Shown here piece by piece: positions 20,874 through 31,118 of a DNA stretch of 64,000 nt; within the stretch, counting starts at the first letter, position 1, and each line of letters starts with the position of its first letter. The stretch covers positions 42,874 through 106,873 of the forward strand of contig NZ_JTHP01000011.1 of the NCBI RefSeq assembly GCF_000943545.1, given 5' to 3'. The position numbers were made by a program, and so were the translations under genes. The notes below the pieces were generated by a model, which did no database searches, was not told the DNA's origin, and saw only the letters and a program-made list of their open reading frames with translations. Source of the DNA: Paenibacillus terrae (lineage in GTDB: Bacteria; Bacillota; Bacilli; Paenibacillales; Paenibacillaceae).

Positions 20874-21992
20874 ATGTTCTTAAGACAAGACACACGTCCC
20901 GTTAAAGTCGGGAATCTGACGATTGGCGGCAGCAATGAAGTCATCATCCAAAGCATGTGTACGACCAAAACAGCAGATGTGGAAGCTACCGTCGCTGAAA
21001 TTCTCCGTTTGGAAGAGGCGGGTTGCCAACTTGTACGTGTCACCGTCAACAATGAGGAAGCTGCCGCAGCCATTAAGGAAATCAAAAAACAGATCCATAT
21101 TCCGCTCGTAGCGGATATTCACTTTAACCACAAGCTGGCCTTGCTGGCGATTGAAAACGGAATTGACAAGGTTCGTATCAATCCCGGCAACATTGGTCGT
21201 CGTGAAAAAGTGGAAGCTGTCGTTAAGGCATGCAAGGAAAAGGGAATTCCGATTCGGATTGGTGTGAATGCCGGGTCATTGGAACAGCATTTGCTGGATA
21301 AGTACGGCTATCCTACGCCGGAAGCGATGGTAGAAAGCGCACTGTATCATATCGGTATACTGGAAGAGCTTGATTTTCACGATATTATCGTGTCGCTGAA
21401 AGCATCTGATGTGCCTATGGCGATTGCTGCTTATACGAAGGCAGCCGAAATCATCAAATATCCGCTACACCTGGGTATTACCGAAGCGGGTACGCTTTTT
21501 ACCGGAACCGTTAAGAGTGCAGCGGGGATGGGAGCTTTGCTGGCAGCAGGTATTGGTTCGACTATGCGTATTTCGCTGAGTGCCGATCCAGTTGAAGAAG
21601 TGAAGGTTGCGCGGGAACTGCTCAAAACCTTTGGGCTGATCACGAATGCTGCGACTTTGATTTCCTGTCCGACTTGTGGACGTCTGGATATTGATCTGTT
21701 CTCTATCGCCAACGAAGTCGAAGACTATATTGCGAAACTCAAGGTGCCGATTAAAGTGTCGGTACTGGGTTGCGCGGTGAACGGTCCGGGGGAAGCAAAG
21801 GAAGCCGACATCGGTATTGCCGGAGCGCGCGGGGAAGGACTTCTGTTCCGTTATGGAAAAATGATCCGCAAAGTACCCGAGGCTGACATGGTTGAAGAAT
21901 TGAAAAAAGAAATTGACATCATCGTCAAGGCGTATGAAGAGACGGGGAAAATTCCGGGTCGCGAGGAACGTCATACAGCTGAGAAGGTATAA
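20874..21992 (+). CDS. ispG: (E)-4-hydroxy-3-methylbut-2-enyl-diphosphate synthase
   Basis: The 372-residue iron-sulfur enzyme catalyses the penultimate step of the MEP isoprenoid pathway, converting MEcPP to HMBPP. The N-terminal TIM barrel starts at [13 protein letters not shown]. The 4Fe-4S ligands are the cysteines in [14 protein letters not shown] and [15 protein letters not shown] 20874 is chosen because GGGAGAGA lies just upstream and the protein then starts as other IspG proteins do. It lies between clpX and lonB, breaking the B. subtilis clpX-lonB order. A terminator follows. Confidence 0.96.
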   Translation: MFLRQDTRPVKVGNLTIGGSNEVIIQSMCTTKTADVEATVAEILRLEEAGCQLVRVTVNNEEAAAAIKEIKKQIHIPLVADIHFNHKLALLAIENGIDKVRINPGNIGRREKVEAVVKACKEKGIPIRIGVNAGSLEQHLLDKYGYPTPEAMVESALYHIGILEELDFHDIIVSLKASDVPMAIAAYTKAAEIIKYPLHLGITEAGTLFTGTVKSAAGMGALLAAGIGSTMRISLSADPVEEVKVARELLKTFGLITNAATLISCPTCGRLDIDLFSIANEVEDYIAKLKVPIKVSVLGCAVNGPGEAKEADIGIAGARGEGLLFRYGKMIRKVPEADMVEELKKEIDIIVKAYEETGKIPGREERHTAEKV

Positions 21993-22043
21993 GCCAAATC
22001 GGTTCTCATAAAGAGGCATAATCATATTCTATTGCCATCATTT

Positions 22044-22094
22044 AAACGCCGTGGAAGGCAGCTCTGCTACAGAACTGTTCTTCGCGGTGTTTTT
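22044..22094 (+). terminator. Terminator after ispG
   Basis: A long imperfect stem (AAACGCCG with CGCGGTGTTT and inner pairs) ends in a T-run, before lonB. Confidence 0.7.
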
Positions 22095-22219
22095 GTATTT
22101 TCTCTCTGATCTTTTGGAAGACTGCCGTTTAGCTATTGGGGAAAAGGAAATACTGTTTTTCATAGACGGCATTTTAGCGGCATTTTCAAAATGCTGAGAT
22201 GAGAAACGGAGGAAATACG

Positions 22220-23947
22220 ATGGACTTTACTATGATTTTGTTGTTGGTGCAAATGTTTTTTGGGATTGTCATCGGTCTGTATTTCTGGAACCTTTTGCGG
22301 AGCCAAAAGACGAACCGCAGCGCAGTGGACCGGGAATCCCGCAAGGAACTGGATAAGCTGCGCAAACTGCGCTCCATTTCATTAACCAAACCGCTGGCTG
22401 AACGCACTCGTCCCGCCACATTACAGGATATTGTCGGTCAGAAGGACGGACTGCGTGCGCTCAAGGCAGCGTTATGCAGTGCGAACCCCCAGCATGTTAT
22501 TATTTATGGCCCACCAGGAGTGGGCAAGACGGCTGCTGCGCGCGTGGTGCTGGAAGAGGCTAAGAAAAACCTGTCCTCCCCGTTCAAGGGAGACGCCAAA
22601 TTCACGGAGATTGATGCGACGACTGCCCGTTTTGACGAGCGGGGTATTGCAGACCCGTTGATTGGTTCGGTGCATGATCCGATTTATCAGGGTGCTGGAG
22701 CGATGGGGGTGGCGGGTATTCCGCAGCCCAAGCCCGGAGCTGTAACGAAGGCACATGGTGGCATGCTGTTCATTGATGAAATTGGCGAGCTGCACCCTAC
22801 ACAGATGAATAAGTTGTTGAAAGTATTGGAGGATCGTAAAGTACTTTTGGAGAGCGCGTACTACAACTCGGAGGATTCGAATACTCCTGCTTATATCCAT
22901 GATATTTTCCAAAATGGTTTGCCTGCCGATTTCCGTTTGGTAGGTGCGACGACCCGTTCGCCGCACGAGCTGCCGCCTGCCATTCGTTCCCGATGCATGG
23001 AAATTTATTTCCGTGCTCTCCAGCCGCAGGAAATTGCTCGTATTGCTGAGGATGCGGTCCACAAGCTGGGCTTCGGTCCTTGCCCGGAGGCGGTTGAAGT
23101 TGTACAGCGCTACGCCACAAATGGCCGGGAAGCCGTCAATATGATTCAGCTTGCTGCCGGATTGGCACTTACGGAGAAACGGGAACGTCTAAACGCCTCG
23201 GATGTGGAATGGGTAGCAGGCAGCAGCCAAATTCAACCGCGTCCTGACCGGAAAATACCGGGTCTGCCACAAATCGGATTTGTTAACGGTTTGGCCGTAT
23301 ATGGCCCGAATATGGGCATGCTGCTGGAGATTGAGGTTACAGCAGTTCCGGTTCCTGCGGGAAAGGGAACCTATAATATTACGGGTGTAGTTGATGAGGA
23401 AGAGATTGGCGGTGGCTCCCGTACGCTACGGCGTAAAAGTATGGCCAAAGGCTCTGTGGAAAATGTGTTGACCGTTTTGCGTACACTCGGTTTATCGCCG
23501 TCGAATTACGATTTGCATATTAATTTCCCCGGAGGAACACCAGTAGATGGCCCGTCGGCAGGTATTGCGATGGCAACAGCTATTGCTTCTGCAATGCGGG
23601 GAATTCCGGTGGATCACGAAATTGCGATGACCGGAGAGGTCAGCATTCACGGGCGTATTAAACCGATTGGCGGCGTATTAGCCAAGGTTGAGGCTGCTTT
23701 TCAGGCAGGAGCTAAAAAGGTGATCATTCCGCAGGACAACTGGCAGTCTCTTTTTGACAGCATTGAAGGCTTGAAAGTCATTCCGGTGCAGTCGGTTACG
23801 GAAGTATTCCGGCACGTATTTGGAGATCAATTGACGTCAGATTTACCTGTACACACGCCAATTGAGACTTTTCGCCCATCCCAATCTTCCCTGTTGCAGG
23901 CCGATGGGACGCATAACGGGACGATATCGGACACAGGATCTTGCTAA
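22220..23947 (+). CDS. lonB: Lon-like ATP-dependent protease LonB
   Basis: The 575-residue protein has an N-terminal membrane segment (about residues 3-22), Walker [12 protein letters not shown], Walker B MLFIDEIGE and a C-terminal Lon protease domain. The catalytic serine is in DGPSAGIAMATA and the lysine follows in IGGVLAKVEAA. In B. subtilis lonB is expressed in the forespore under SigF. The C-terminal tail (about 40 residues) after the protease domain is polar and not conserved. ATG 22220 follows GGAGGAAA. LonA is encoded next, 111 bp downstream. Confidence 0.95.
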   Translation: MDFTMILLLVQMFFGIVIGLYFWNLLRSQKTNRSAVDRESRKELDKLRKLRSISLTKPLAERTRPATLQDIVGQKDGLRALKAALCSANPQHVIIYGPPGVGKTAAARVVLEEAKKNLSSPFKGDAKFTEIDATTARFDERGIADPLIGSVHDPIYQGAGAMGVAGIPQPKPGAVTKAHGGMLFIDEIGELHPTQMNKLLKVLEDRKVLLESAYYNSEDSNTPAYIHDIFQNGLPADFRLVGATTRSPHELPPAIRSRCMEIYFRALQPQEIARIAEDAVHKLGFGPCPEAVEVVQRYATNGREAVNMIQLAAGLALTEKRERLNASDVEWVAGSSQIQPRPDRKIPGLPQIGFVNGLAVYGPNMGMLLEIEVTAVPVPAGKGTYNITGVVDEEEIGGGSRTLRRKSMAKGSVENVLTVLRTLGLSPSNYDLHINFPGGTPVDGPSAGIAMATAIASAMRGIPVDHEIAMTGEVSIHGRIKPIGGVLAKVEAAFQAGAKKVIIPQDNWQSLFDSIEGLKVIPVQSVTEVFRHVFGDQLTSDLPVHTPIETFRPSQSSLLQADGTHNGTISDTGSC

Positions 23948-24058
23948 TGAACTACCCTTTCATTGGTTTTTTCATAAAACATTTGATAAAATATGAAAGA
24001 TAACAACGTGAAGGATTGTAAAATCCGGAACCTGAGAATCACTGGAGGTGCGAAAGCG

Positions 24059-26395
24059 ATGGGACCCAACAAGACAAAAGGTCGTCGTTTTCCTTTGCTG
24101 CCTTTAAGAGGACTTCTCGTCTACCCGAGCATGGTTCTGCATCTCGATGTGGGCCGGGAAAAATCGGTCAAGGCTTTGGAAAAAGCGATGGTTGAAGATA
24201 ATTTGATTCTCCTGTGTTCTCAATCAGAAGTAAATATTGAAGAACCCGCACAAGAGGATATTTTTAGAGTCGGCACGGTAGCCAAAGTGCGCCAGATGCT
24301 CAAGCTTCCCAATGGAACGATTCGGGTGCTGGTGGAAGGGCTGGAACGTGCCGAGATTATTCAATATACGGACAATGAGGAATATTACGAAGTACTGGCG
24401 AAGGAGCTGCATGAGGCAGAAAACGTGCATCCCGAGACAGATGCGCTTATGCGCACGGTTCTGACCCAGTTCGAGCATTATATCAACTTGTCCAAAAAGG
24501 TAACCCCCGAGACGCTCGCTGCGGTATCCGACATTGAGGAGCCCGGACGGCTGGCTGACGTGATTACAAGCCATCTAACGCTCAAAATCAAGGAGAAGCA
24601 GGATATACTGGAGACGATCGACGTAACTCAGCGTCTGGAGAAGCTTCTGGATATTTTGAATAACGAGCGTGAGGTACTGGAGCTGGAACGTAAAATTAAC
24701 CAGCGCGTGAAGAAACAGATGGAGAAAACGCAGAAGGAGTATTACCTGCGTGAGCAAATGAAGGCGATCCAGAAGGAGCTTGGCGAGAAGGAAGGTCGCG
24801 CGGGAGAAGTAGAAGAACTGCGCAATCAGCTAAGTGAGCTGGAGCTACCCGCTCCTGTGAAGGAGAAGGTTGAAAAGGAAATCGACCGTCTGGAGAAAAT
24901 GCCCGCAAGCTCTGCCGAGGGCGGGGTTATCCGTAATTATGTCGATTGGCTGTTAAGCTTGCCATGGAACAAGTTTACGGATGATGATCTGGATATCGTC
25001 AAGGCTGAAGAGGTACTGAATGATGACCACTATGGACTGGATAAGCCGAAGGAGCGGGTGCTGGAGTATCTGGCTGTTCGCAAACTGGTGAAGACCATTA
25101 AGGGGCCGATTCTGTGTCTCGTAGGGCCACCGGGGGTCGGCAAGACCTCGCTGGCTCGTTCCATCGCCAAGTCCATGGGGAGGGAATTTGTCCGCATCTC
25201 GCTCGGGGGCGTGCGGGATGAAGCGGAAATTCGTGGTCATCGCCGCACTTATGTGGGCGCGATGCCAGGGCGTATCATTCAGGGGATGAAGACGGCAGGA
25301 ACGTCTAATCCAGTCTTTTTGCTGGATGAGATTGATAAAATGGCTTCTGATTTTCGAGGTGACCCTTCGGCGGCGTTGCTGGAGGTGCTTGATCCCGAAC
25401 AGAACAATACGTTCAGTGACCATTTTGTCGAGCTGCCCTTCGATTTGTCCAATGTGATGTTCGTGACGACAGCCAATGCTGCGCACAACATTCCGCGTCC
25501 GCTGATGGACCGGATGGAGACATTGTACATTCCGGGTTACACCGAGCTGGAAAAGCTCGAAATCGCCAATCGTTATCTACTGCCCAAGCAGAAGAGAGAG
25601 CATGGTTTGGAAGAGGAGCAGCTGGACATCGGGGAGGATACGCTGCTGCGTGTCATCCGCGAATATACCCGTGAATCCGGCGTGCGGAATCTCGAACAGC
25701 AAATGGCTTCTCTGTGCCGCAAGGCTGCGAAGTCAGTGGTATCCGGCGGAGAAGGCCCGATTCGAATTACACCGGATAATCTGAAAGATTATTTAGGCGT
25801 CGCCAAATTCCGTTACGGTGTAGCGGAGCTGGAAGACCAGATTGGTACGGTTACAGGCTTGGCGTGGACAGAGGTCGGCGGTGAAACGCTGATGATTGAA
25901 GTGACGGTCGTGCCCGGCAGTGGAAAGCTGATTCTTACAGGTAAGCTGGGAGACGTTATGAAAGAATCCGCGCAGGCAGCATTTAGCTATACTCGCTCCA
26001 AAGCGGTTGAGCTGGGCATTGCTACGGACTTTTATGAGAAAAATGATATTCATATCCACATTCCGGAGGGAGCGATTCCGAAGGATGGGCCATCGGCGGG
26101 GATTACCATTGCTACAGCGTTGATTTCAGCGCTGACCAACCGTCATGTATCCAAGGATGTGGCTATGACGGGTGAAATTACCCTGCGCGGCCGCGTATTA
26201 CCTATTGGCGGATTGAAAGAGAAGTCGCTGGCAGCCCACCGGGCAGGCTACAAAAAAATTCTGCTTCCCAAGGATAATGAACGGGATCTAAAAGATATTC
26301 CCGACAGTATCAGGCAGGATGTTGAATTTGTTCCCGTTGCCCATATGGATCAGGTGCTAAAGCATGCTTTGGTTGAGCAGGCAAGGGTACATTAG
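24059..26395 (+). CDS. lonA: ATP-dependent protease La (LonA)
   Basis: The 778-residue protein degrades damaged and regulatory proteins in the cytoplasm. It has the N-terminal substrate domain ([15 protein letters not shown]), a coiled-coil region (about residues 190-290), Walker [14 protein letters not shown], Walker [11 protein letters not shown] and the peptidase domain. The catalytic dyad is Ser679 (DGPSAGIT) and Lys722 ([10 protein letters not shown]). ATG 24059 follows GGAGGTG; the frame from 23993 adds unrelated residues. The ysxC start is 18 bp after the stop, so both share a transcript. Confidence 0.97.
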   Translation: MGPNKTKGRRFPLLPLRGLLVYPSMVLHLDVGREKSVKALEKAMVEDNLILLCSQSEVNIEEPAQEDIFRVGTVAKVRQMLKLPNGTIRVLVEGLERAEIIQYTDNEEYYEVLAKELHEAENVHPETDALMRTVLTQFEHYINLSKKVTPETLAAVSDIEEPGRLADVITSHLTLKIKEKQDILETIDVTQRLEKLLDILNNEREVLELERKINQRVKKQMEKTQKEYYLREQMKAIQKELGEKEGRAGEVEELRNQLSELELPAPVKEKVEKEIDRLEKMPASSAEGGVIRNYVDWLLSLPWNKFTDDDLDIVKAEEVLNDDHYGLDKPKERVLEYLAVRKLVKTIKGPILCLVGPPGVGKTSLARSIAKSMGREFVRISLGGVRDEAEIRGHRRTYVGAMPGRIIQGMKTAGTSNPVFLLDEIDKMASDFRGDPSAALLEVLDPEQNNTFSDHFVELPFDLSNVMFVTTANAAHNIPRPLMDRMETLYIPGYTELEKLEIANRYLLPKQKREHGLEEEQLDIGEDTLLRVIREYTRESGVRNLEQQMASLCRKAAKSVVSGGEGPIRITPDNLKDYLGVAKFRYGVAELEDQIGTVTGLAWTEVGGETLMIEVTVVPGSGKLILTGKLGDVMKESAQAAFSYTRSKAVELGIATDFYEKNDIHIHIPEGAIPKDGPSAGITIATALISALTNRHVSKDVAMTGEITLRGRVLPIGGLKEKSLAAHRAGYKKILLPKDNERDLKDIPDSIRQDVEFVPVAHMDQVLKHALVEQARVH

Positions 26396-26413
26396 AGAGG
26401 AATTAAGGACACG

Positions 26414-27028
26414 ATGAAAGTAACAAAAGCAGAATTTATTATTAGCGCGGTTGGCCCCGATCAGTTCCCTGTGGACGCTTTGCCGGAGATTGCTCTGGCG
26501 GGGCGTTCCAATGTAGGGAAGTCGTCACTGATTAATCGGTTGATTAGCCGTAAAAACTTGGCGCGCACCAGCTCTACGCCGGGGAAAACACAGCAGCTCA
26601 ATTATTACCGGATTAATGATGATCTCTATTTCGTCGACTTTCCGGGTTACGGCTACGCAAAGGTATCCAAAACGTCCCGTAAAGCCTGGGGGCAAATGAT
26701 TGAGTCGTATTTGCTGGAACGGGAGCCGCTCAAGTTGGTGCTTCAAATGGTCGATTTGCGTCATCCACCGTCTAAGGATGATATCATGATGTATGACTGG
26801 TTACGCCATAACGGACTCCCGGTATGCGTTGTAGGCACGAAGGCAGATAAAATCCCCAAAACACGGCGGGAGAAGCATTATAAAGTAATCAAGCAGGAAC
26901 TCGGAATACTTCCTGGGGGTTTGTTTATCCCCTTTTCATCTGAAGAAGGCATGGGTAAGGATGAGCTATGGTCGGTCATCTCCAGCTATATTGAGAACGA
27001 CGAAGACGAGGAACAACCGGAAATCTAA
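26414..27028 (+). CDS. ysxC: Ribosome biogenesis GTP-binding protein YsxC/EngB
   Basis: The 204-residue GTPase acts in late assembly of the 50S subunit. G1 is [14 protein letters not shown], the switch I region follows with [10 protein letters not shown]3 is DFPGYGYA and G4 is GTKADK. It is essential in B. subtilis and always follows lonA there, as here. The tail is acidic. A terminator follows. Confidence 0.96.
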   Translation: MKVTKAEFIISAVGPDQFPVDALPEIALAGRSNVGKSSLINRLISRKNLARTSSTPGKTQQLNYYRINDDLYFVDFPGYGYAKVSKTSRKAWGQMIESYLLEREPLKLVLQMVDLRHPPSKDDIMMYDWLRHNGLPVCVVGTKADKIPKTRREKHYKVIKQELGILPGGLFIPFSSEEGMGKDELWSVISSYIENDEDEEQPEI

Positions 27029-27078
27029 GAAGAAGGACGTCCATGGAGGGCGCTCTATCGGAAAAGATATATGCGAAG

Positions 27079-27113
27079 AATAACCATGGATTTATTCCAT
27101 GGTTATTTGTTTT
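27079..27113 (+). terminator. Terminator after ysxC
   Basis: A 12-bp perfect stem (27079-27090 with 27096-27107), loop TTTAT, followed by a T-rich tail. Confidence 0.85.
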
Positions 27114-27223
27114 AAGACTGGTTCAAACTATATCAAACGATAGAGAATATTTTGGATGTTGGAGTTTGCCATCCAATTTTCATAAACAATTCATAAAACA
27201 GCCGGAGGAGATTCGGACTTCTG

Positions 27224-27232
27224 TGATATAAT
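27224..27232 (+). promoter_or_regulatory. Extended -10 promoter of the hem operon
   Basis: TGATATAAT forms an extended -10 box (TG-n-TATAAT). No good -35 element is present at the proper distance. It is about 60 bp upstream of hemA. No clear PerR box was seen. Confidence 0.5.
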
Positions 27233-27291
27233 TAACATAGTTTATGATAACAGTGGTTATTCTTATTACAGTTTAGGCAGGTGAACTTGCA

Positions 27292-28686
27292 ATGCACATC
27301 GTCGTTGTTGGGTTGAATTATCGTACGGCGCCTGTGGAAGTCAGAGAGCGTTTTACATTTGCGGAACAAGATTTACCAAAAGCGCTGGAACAACTCAAAC
27401 TCACCAAAAGTGTGTTGGAGGGCGTAATTGTCGCAACCTGCAATCGGACTGAAATATATGTCGTGGTGGACCGCCTTCACATGTGCGGTTATTTCATACG
27501 CAGTTTTATGGAGCAATGGTTCGGTATTCCCCGCGATCAATTTACACAGCATCTATATATATATGAGGACGAGCAGGCCATCCGGCATTTGTTCCGTGTG
27601 ACTTGTGGCCTGGATTCTATGGTGATCGGAGAAACACAAATTTTGGGACAGGTGAAGAACGCTTTTCTTCAGGCTCAATCCCAGAAAATTACGGCAACGT
27701 GGTTTAATATGCTGTTTAAGCAGGCCGTCACATTGGGCAAGCGTGCCCATTCGGAGACGTCCATTGGAGAAAGCGCCGTATCCGTCAGCTATGCAGCAGT
27801 TGAGCTTGGCAAACGGATTTTCGGGATGTTTACCGATAAGAAGGTGCTGATTCTCGGTGCGGGTAAAATGAGCGAGCTTACCGTTAAGCATTTGTACAGC
27901 GGGGGAGCAGCCGAGGTCATTGTGGCGAACCGGACTTTGTCCAGAGCGGAAGATTTGGCTTCCAAGTTTCACGGAACGCCGGTCACGATGGAGGAAGGTA
28001 TGAATCGGTTGGCGGATGTGGACATTGTCATTAGCTCGACAGGTGCACAAGGATATATTCTGGATCGGGAGCGGGTTGAAGCCAGTATGAAACGCCGTCG
28101 GTCCCGGCCTTTGTTTATGATTGATATCGCGGTTCCACGTGATTTGGACCCGGCTATTGGCGAATTGCAGAATGTTTTTCTTTACGATATTGATGATCTG
28201 GAAGGCATCGTGGAGAGTAATTTGGAAATGCGTCGTACCGAGGCTGCCAAAATTGAGCATATGATCGAAGGGGCACTTGGCGAGTTTTATCAATGGTTAA
28301 AAACGATGGGAGTGCGTCCGGTGATTCGTGCTTTACAGGAAAAAGCAGAGTCTGTGCATCAGGATACGCTGGAAAGCTTGTTCAACAAGCTTCCCGAGTT
28401 GGATGAACGACAACGCAAAGCGATTAGCCGTTTGACGAAAAGCATGCTGAACCAGATGATGCATGATCCGATCAATTCGGTGAAGGAACTGGCTGTCCAA
28501 AAGCAGGGGAATGAGGCGCTTGAACTGTTTAGCCACATTTTTGCTCTGGAGGATCGTTTGGAGGACGCCGCTCAGAAAGTAGATAAAAGCGATGCATCCG
28601 CGTTAATGAAACCGGAGGCCGGTATTCATGAAAAATCTGGTCAGGCCCAAGCCTCGCCAGCGTCGTTTGCGCCGGCTGGCCTGTAA
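27292..28686 (+). CDS. hemA: Glutamyl-tRNA reductase
   Basis: The 464-residue enzyme reduces glutamyl-tRNA to glutamate-1-semialdehyde, the first committed step of tetrapyrrole synthesis. The catalytic cysteine is Cys50 in VATCNRTEIY. The NADPH domain contains KVLILGAGKMSELT. The C-terminal dimerisation helix follows, then about 45 residues of alanine- and serine-rich tail not typical of the family. ATG 27292 follows an AGGTGAAC site. It opens a closely packed operon that runs at least to hemL. Confidence 0.97.
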   Translation: MHIVVVGLNYRTAPVEVRERFTFAEQDLPKALEQLKLTKSVLEGVIVATCNRTEIYVVVDRLHMCGYFIRSFMEQWFGIPRDQFTQHLYIYEDEQAIRHLFRVTCGLDSMVIGETQILGQVKNAFLQAQSQKITATWFNMLFKQAVTLGKRAHSETSIGESAVSVSYAAVELGKRIFGMFTDKKVLILGAGKMSELTVKHLYSGGAAEVIVANRTLSRAEDLASKFHGTPVTMEEGMNRLADVDIVISSTGAQGYILDRERVEASMKRRRSRPLFMIDIAVPRDLDPAIGELQNVFLYDIDDLEGIVESNLEMRRTEAAKIEHMIEGALGEFYQWLKTMGVRPVIRALQEKAESVHQDTLESLFNKLPELDERQRKAISRLTKSMLNQMMHDPINSVKELAVQKQGNEALELFSHIFALEDRLEDAAQKVDKSDASALMKPEAGIHEKSGQAQASPASFAPAGL

Positions 28687-28696
28687 AGGCGGGTGA

Positions 28697-29530
28697 GTGG
28701 ACGTGGCTTTAAGCACGCTTATATATGATTCGATGATTTATGTTTTTGCCCTGAGCCTTCTGTTTGTATTCTCGGATGGCATTCGCCGTAATGCGAGTGC
28801 CAAACGGACAGGTACAGGGCTTCTTGTTGTCGTTCTTGTGCTCCAGCTTGTATATATGGGAATAAGAACCTGGAACGAAGGACATCTTCCAATTTTCGTA
28901 ACCTACGATTTTTTATTTCTGTTTTCATTTATTTTGGTCCTGATTTCTTTAATTCTCTCACGCTATCAGCGGTCGGAATTTGCGGTATTGCTGCTTAACA
29001 TTATTAGTTTTGCGGTTCTTGTGCTCAATAATATATGGATGGAGCCCACCGACAATCCGCTTGGAAGTTGGCATACGGTGCATGGGCTGCTTCTCATCCA
29101 TATCGCTTTGGCCAATCTTGGCTTTGTAGCCATGACGGTAGCGGCTGTATTTTCTGGGCTTTATCTGTTTTTGCATCGTAAATTGAAAGTCAAGAAATGG
29201 AATGATACGATCCGGCGTCTGCCGAGTCTGGAAATGATGGATCGGTATACCCATATGGCGCTGTTGATTGGTACTCCTTTGCTTGGGGTCTCCATTGTAG
29301 TTGCCGTCATTTCTATTATTGCTGAAGAACGCTGGCGTCTGCTACTGGATACTAAAGTATTGATGACAGCGATAGCCCTGTGCGTGTATATTGTATTTTT
29401 AGTGAGCAAAAGATTCAATCAGAAGTCGGGCCTCGTGATGGCAAAATGGGCATTGGTGGGCTACACGCTATTGATTCTTAACTTTTTGCTGAATTCCTGG
29501 TCTGTATTTCATCAGTGGACGGGAGAGTGA
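28697..29530 (+). CDS. hemX: HemX, CcsA-like membrane protein
   Basis: The 277-residue protein has about eight predicted membrane spans and the cytochrome-assembly (CcsA-like) layout, with GSWHTVHGLLLIHIALANLGF resembling the haem-handling WxxH region. In B. subtilis HemX lowers HemA levels. It starts at GTG 28697 with AAAGGCGGG upstream, 10 bp after hemA. Its stop overlaps the next start. Confidence 0.88.
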   Translation: MDVALSTLIYDSMIYVFALSLLFVFSDGIRRNASAKRTGTGLLVVVLVLQLVYMGIRTWNEGHLPIFVTYDFLFLFSFILVLISLILSRYQRSEFAVLLLNIISFAVLVLNNIWMEPTDNPLGSWHTVHGLLLIHIALANLGFVAMTVAAVFSGLYLFLHRKLKVKKWNDTIRRLPSLEMMDRYTHMALLIGTPLLGVSIVVAVISIIAEERWRLLLDTKVLMTAIALCVYIVFLVSKRFNQKSGLVMAKWALVGYTLLILNFLLNSWSVFHQWTGE

Positions 29531-30186
29531 ATGGCCATTTGCAGCATTTTGTGCCGATTTCGCTGAATTGTAAAAATAAGATCTGCTGTATTGTGGGCGG
29601 TGGAAGGATAGCGGAACGCAAGGTAAAGGGACTGATGGAAAGCGGGGCGTTCATTACCGTCATCAGTCCGAATATAACGCCGGATTTACAGGTTCTAGCC
29701 GATCATAAGCAGCTCCACTGGGTAAATCGCGTATACCGCGAGGGTGACCTCCAGGGAGCCTTTCTTGTATATGCGGCGACCGATCGGAGAGATGTGAACG
29801 ATGCGGTTGCGCATGAGGCCGGACAAAGGGGTATACTGGTAAATGTGGCGGATCGTTCGGAAGAGGCGGACTTTATAACGCCGGGCATCATCCGGCGGGG
29901 CAGGCTAACGATCAGCGTATCCACCGCAGGTGCAGGTCCGGCTGTTACGTCCGAAATTACATCGGCTTTGGATACGCTGTTTGGTTGGGAATACGAACCG
30001 TATCTGGATTTCATGTACGATATGCGGCAAGCGATTAAACGTATCGTATCTTCCCCGCAGCAAAGGGCGAAACTGCTGAGACGTTTGGCGAGTAGCGGAA
30101 TTTTGGAGCAAATACGACGTCAGGAATTTACGGTATGGACTCAAGAAGAGATAGACACATGGATTGCGCAAAATCAGGAGGAATAG
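29527..30186 (+). CDS. Precorrin-2 dehydrogenase (sirohaem synthase N-terminal type)
   Basis: The 219-residue protein has the NAD-binding N-terminal domain of CysG/Met8/YlnF proteins: [23 protein letters not shown], then [11 protein letters not shown] and [25 protein letters not shown]. It oxidises precorrin-2 to sirohydrochlorin and some relatives also insert iron. I place the start at GTG 29527, which overlaps the hemX stop; other in-frame GTG codons exist. It is not part of the B. subtilis hem operon. Its partner methyltransferase domain lies two genes downstream. Confidence 0.85.
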   Translation: MNGHLQHFVPISLNCKNKICCIVGGGRIAERKVKGLMESGAFITVISPNITPDLQVLADHKQLHWVNRVYREGDLQGAFLVYAATDRRDVNDAVAHEAGQRGILVNVADRSEEADFITPGIIRRGRLTISVSTAGAGPAVTSEITSALDTLFGWEYEPYLDFMYDMRQAIKRIVSSPQQRAKLLRRLASSGILEQIRRQEFTVWTQEEIDTWIAQNQEE

Positions 30187-30187
30187 C

Positions 30188-31114
30188 ATGCGAACAATTG
30201 TGGTAGGTAGCAGACAGAGCGCGCTTGCGCTAACTCAGACCGGGCATGTCATCGAGGATTTGAACGCGTTGTGCGCGGAGCATGGGCTGGATATGCAGTT
30301 TATCGTAAAAAAAATATTGACCAAGGGCGACCGGATTTTGGATGTAACGTTGTCCAAGGTGGGTGGCAAAGGGCTGTTTGTCAAAGAAATTGAACAGGCC
30401 ATGCTGGCTGGTGAAATTGATATGGCAGTACATAGTATGAAGGATATGCCGTCAGAATTGCCTGAAGGGCTAGTGAACGGCGCGGTGCCGCGTCGGGAGG
30501 ACCCGCGGGATTGTCTCGTTACCCTGGGATTCAAGAGTCTGGAGGACCTGCCGCAAGGGGCAAAGGTCGGCACAAGCAGCCTGCGCAGAGCTAGCCAGAT
30601 CAAGTCATTACGACCGGATCTTCAATTGGAGCCTGTGCGCGGTAATATTGATTCCCGCCTGAAAAAGCTGGAGACTGAAGGATTTGACGCCATTATTTTG
30701 GCTGCGGCAGGTTTGAACCGGATGGGCTGGAAAGACCGAATCACGTCCTATATACCGGAGGAAGTCTGCTTGCCAGCAGTCGGACAAGGAGCGCTCGGTA
30801 TTGAGTGCCGTGCAGACGATGAAGAGCTGCTGGCATTGCTGCGCCTGTACAACGACGAGGATACCTCGGCTACGGTTGCGGCAGAACGAACCTTTCTGGG
30901 CGTGCTGAATGGGGGATGCCAGGTGCCAATCGGGGCTCACGCAGTCTGGGCTGACCAGGAAATCCGCCTCACGGGCATGGTAGGCTCGCCGGATGGCGAA
31001 GTTATTTTGAAGGAAACGCTCCAGGGAAATGATCCGCAAAAGCTGGGAGAAGCGGTGGCGGCCAGCTTGATCGCCAAAGGAGCGGAACAGATTCTGGCGC
31101 AGGTGAGGGGGTAA
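30188..31114 (+). CDS. hemC: Hydroxymethylbilane synthase (porphobilinogen deaminase)
   Basis: The 308-residue enzyme joins four porphobilinogens into hydroxymethylbilane. The dipyrromethane cofactor cysteine is in [13 protein letters not shown]. Substrate-binding segments include [22 protein letters not shown] and [13 protein letters not shown] 30188 has AGGAGGAA just upstream and follows the previous stop by 1 bp. Confidence 0.97.
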   Translation: MRTIVVGSRQSALALTQTGHVIEDLNALCAEHGLDMQFIVKKILTKGDRILDVTLSKVGGKGLFVKEIEQAMLAGEIDMAVHSMKDMPSELPEGLVNGAVPRREDPRDCLVTLGFKSLEDLPQGAKVGTSSLRRASQIKSLRPDLQLEPVRGNIDSRLKKLETEGFDAIILAAAGLNRMGWKDRITSYIPEEVCLPAVGQGALGIECRADDEELLALLRLYNDEDTSATVAAERTFLGVLNGGCQVPIGAHAVWADQEIRLTGMVGSPDGEVILKETLQGNDPQKLGEAVAASLIAKGAEQILAQVRG

Positions 31115-31118
31115 TGGA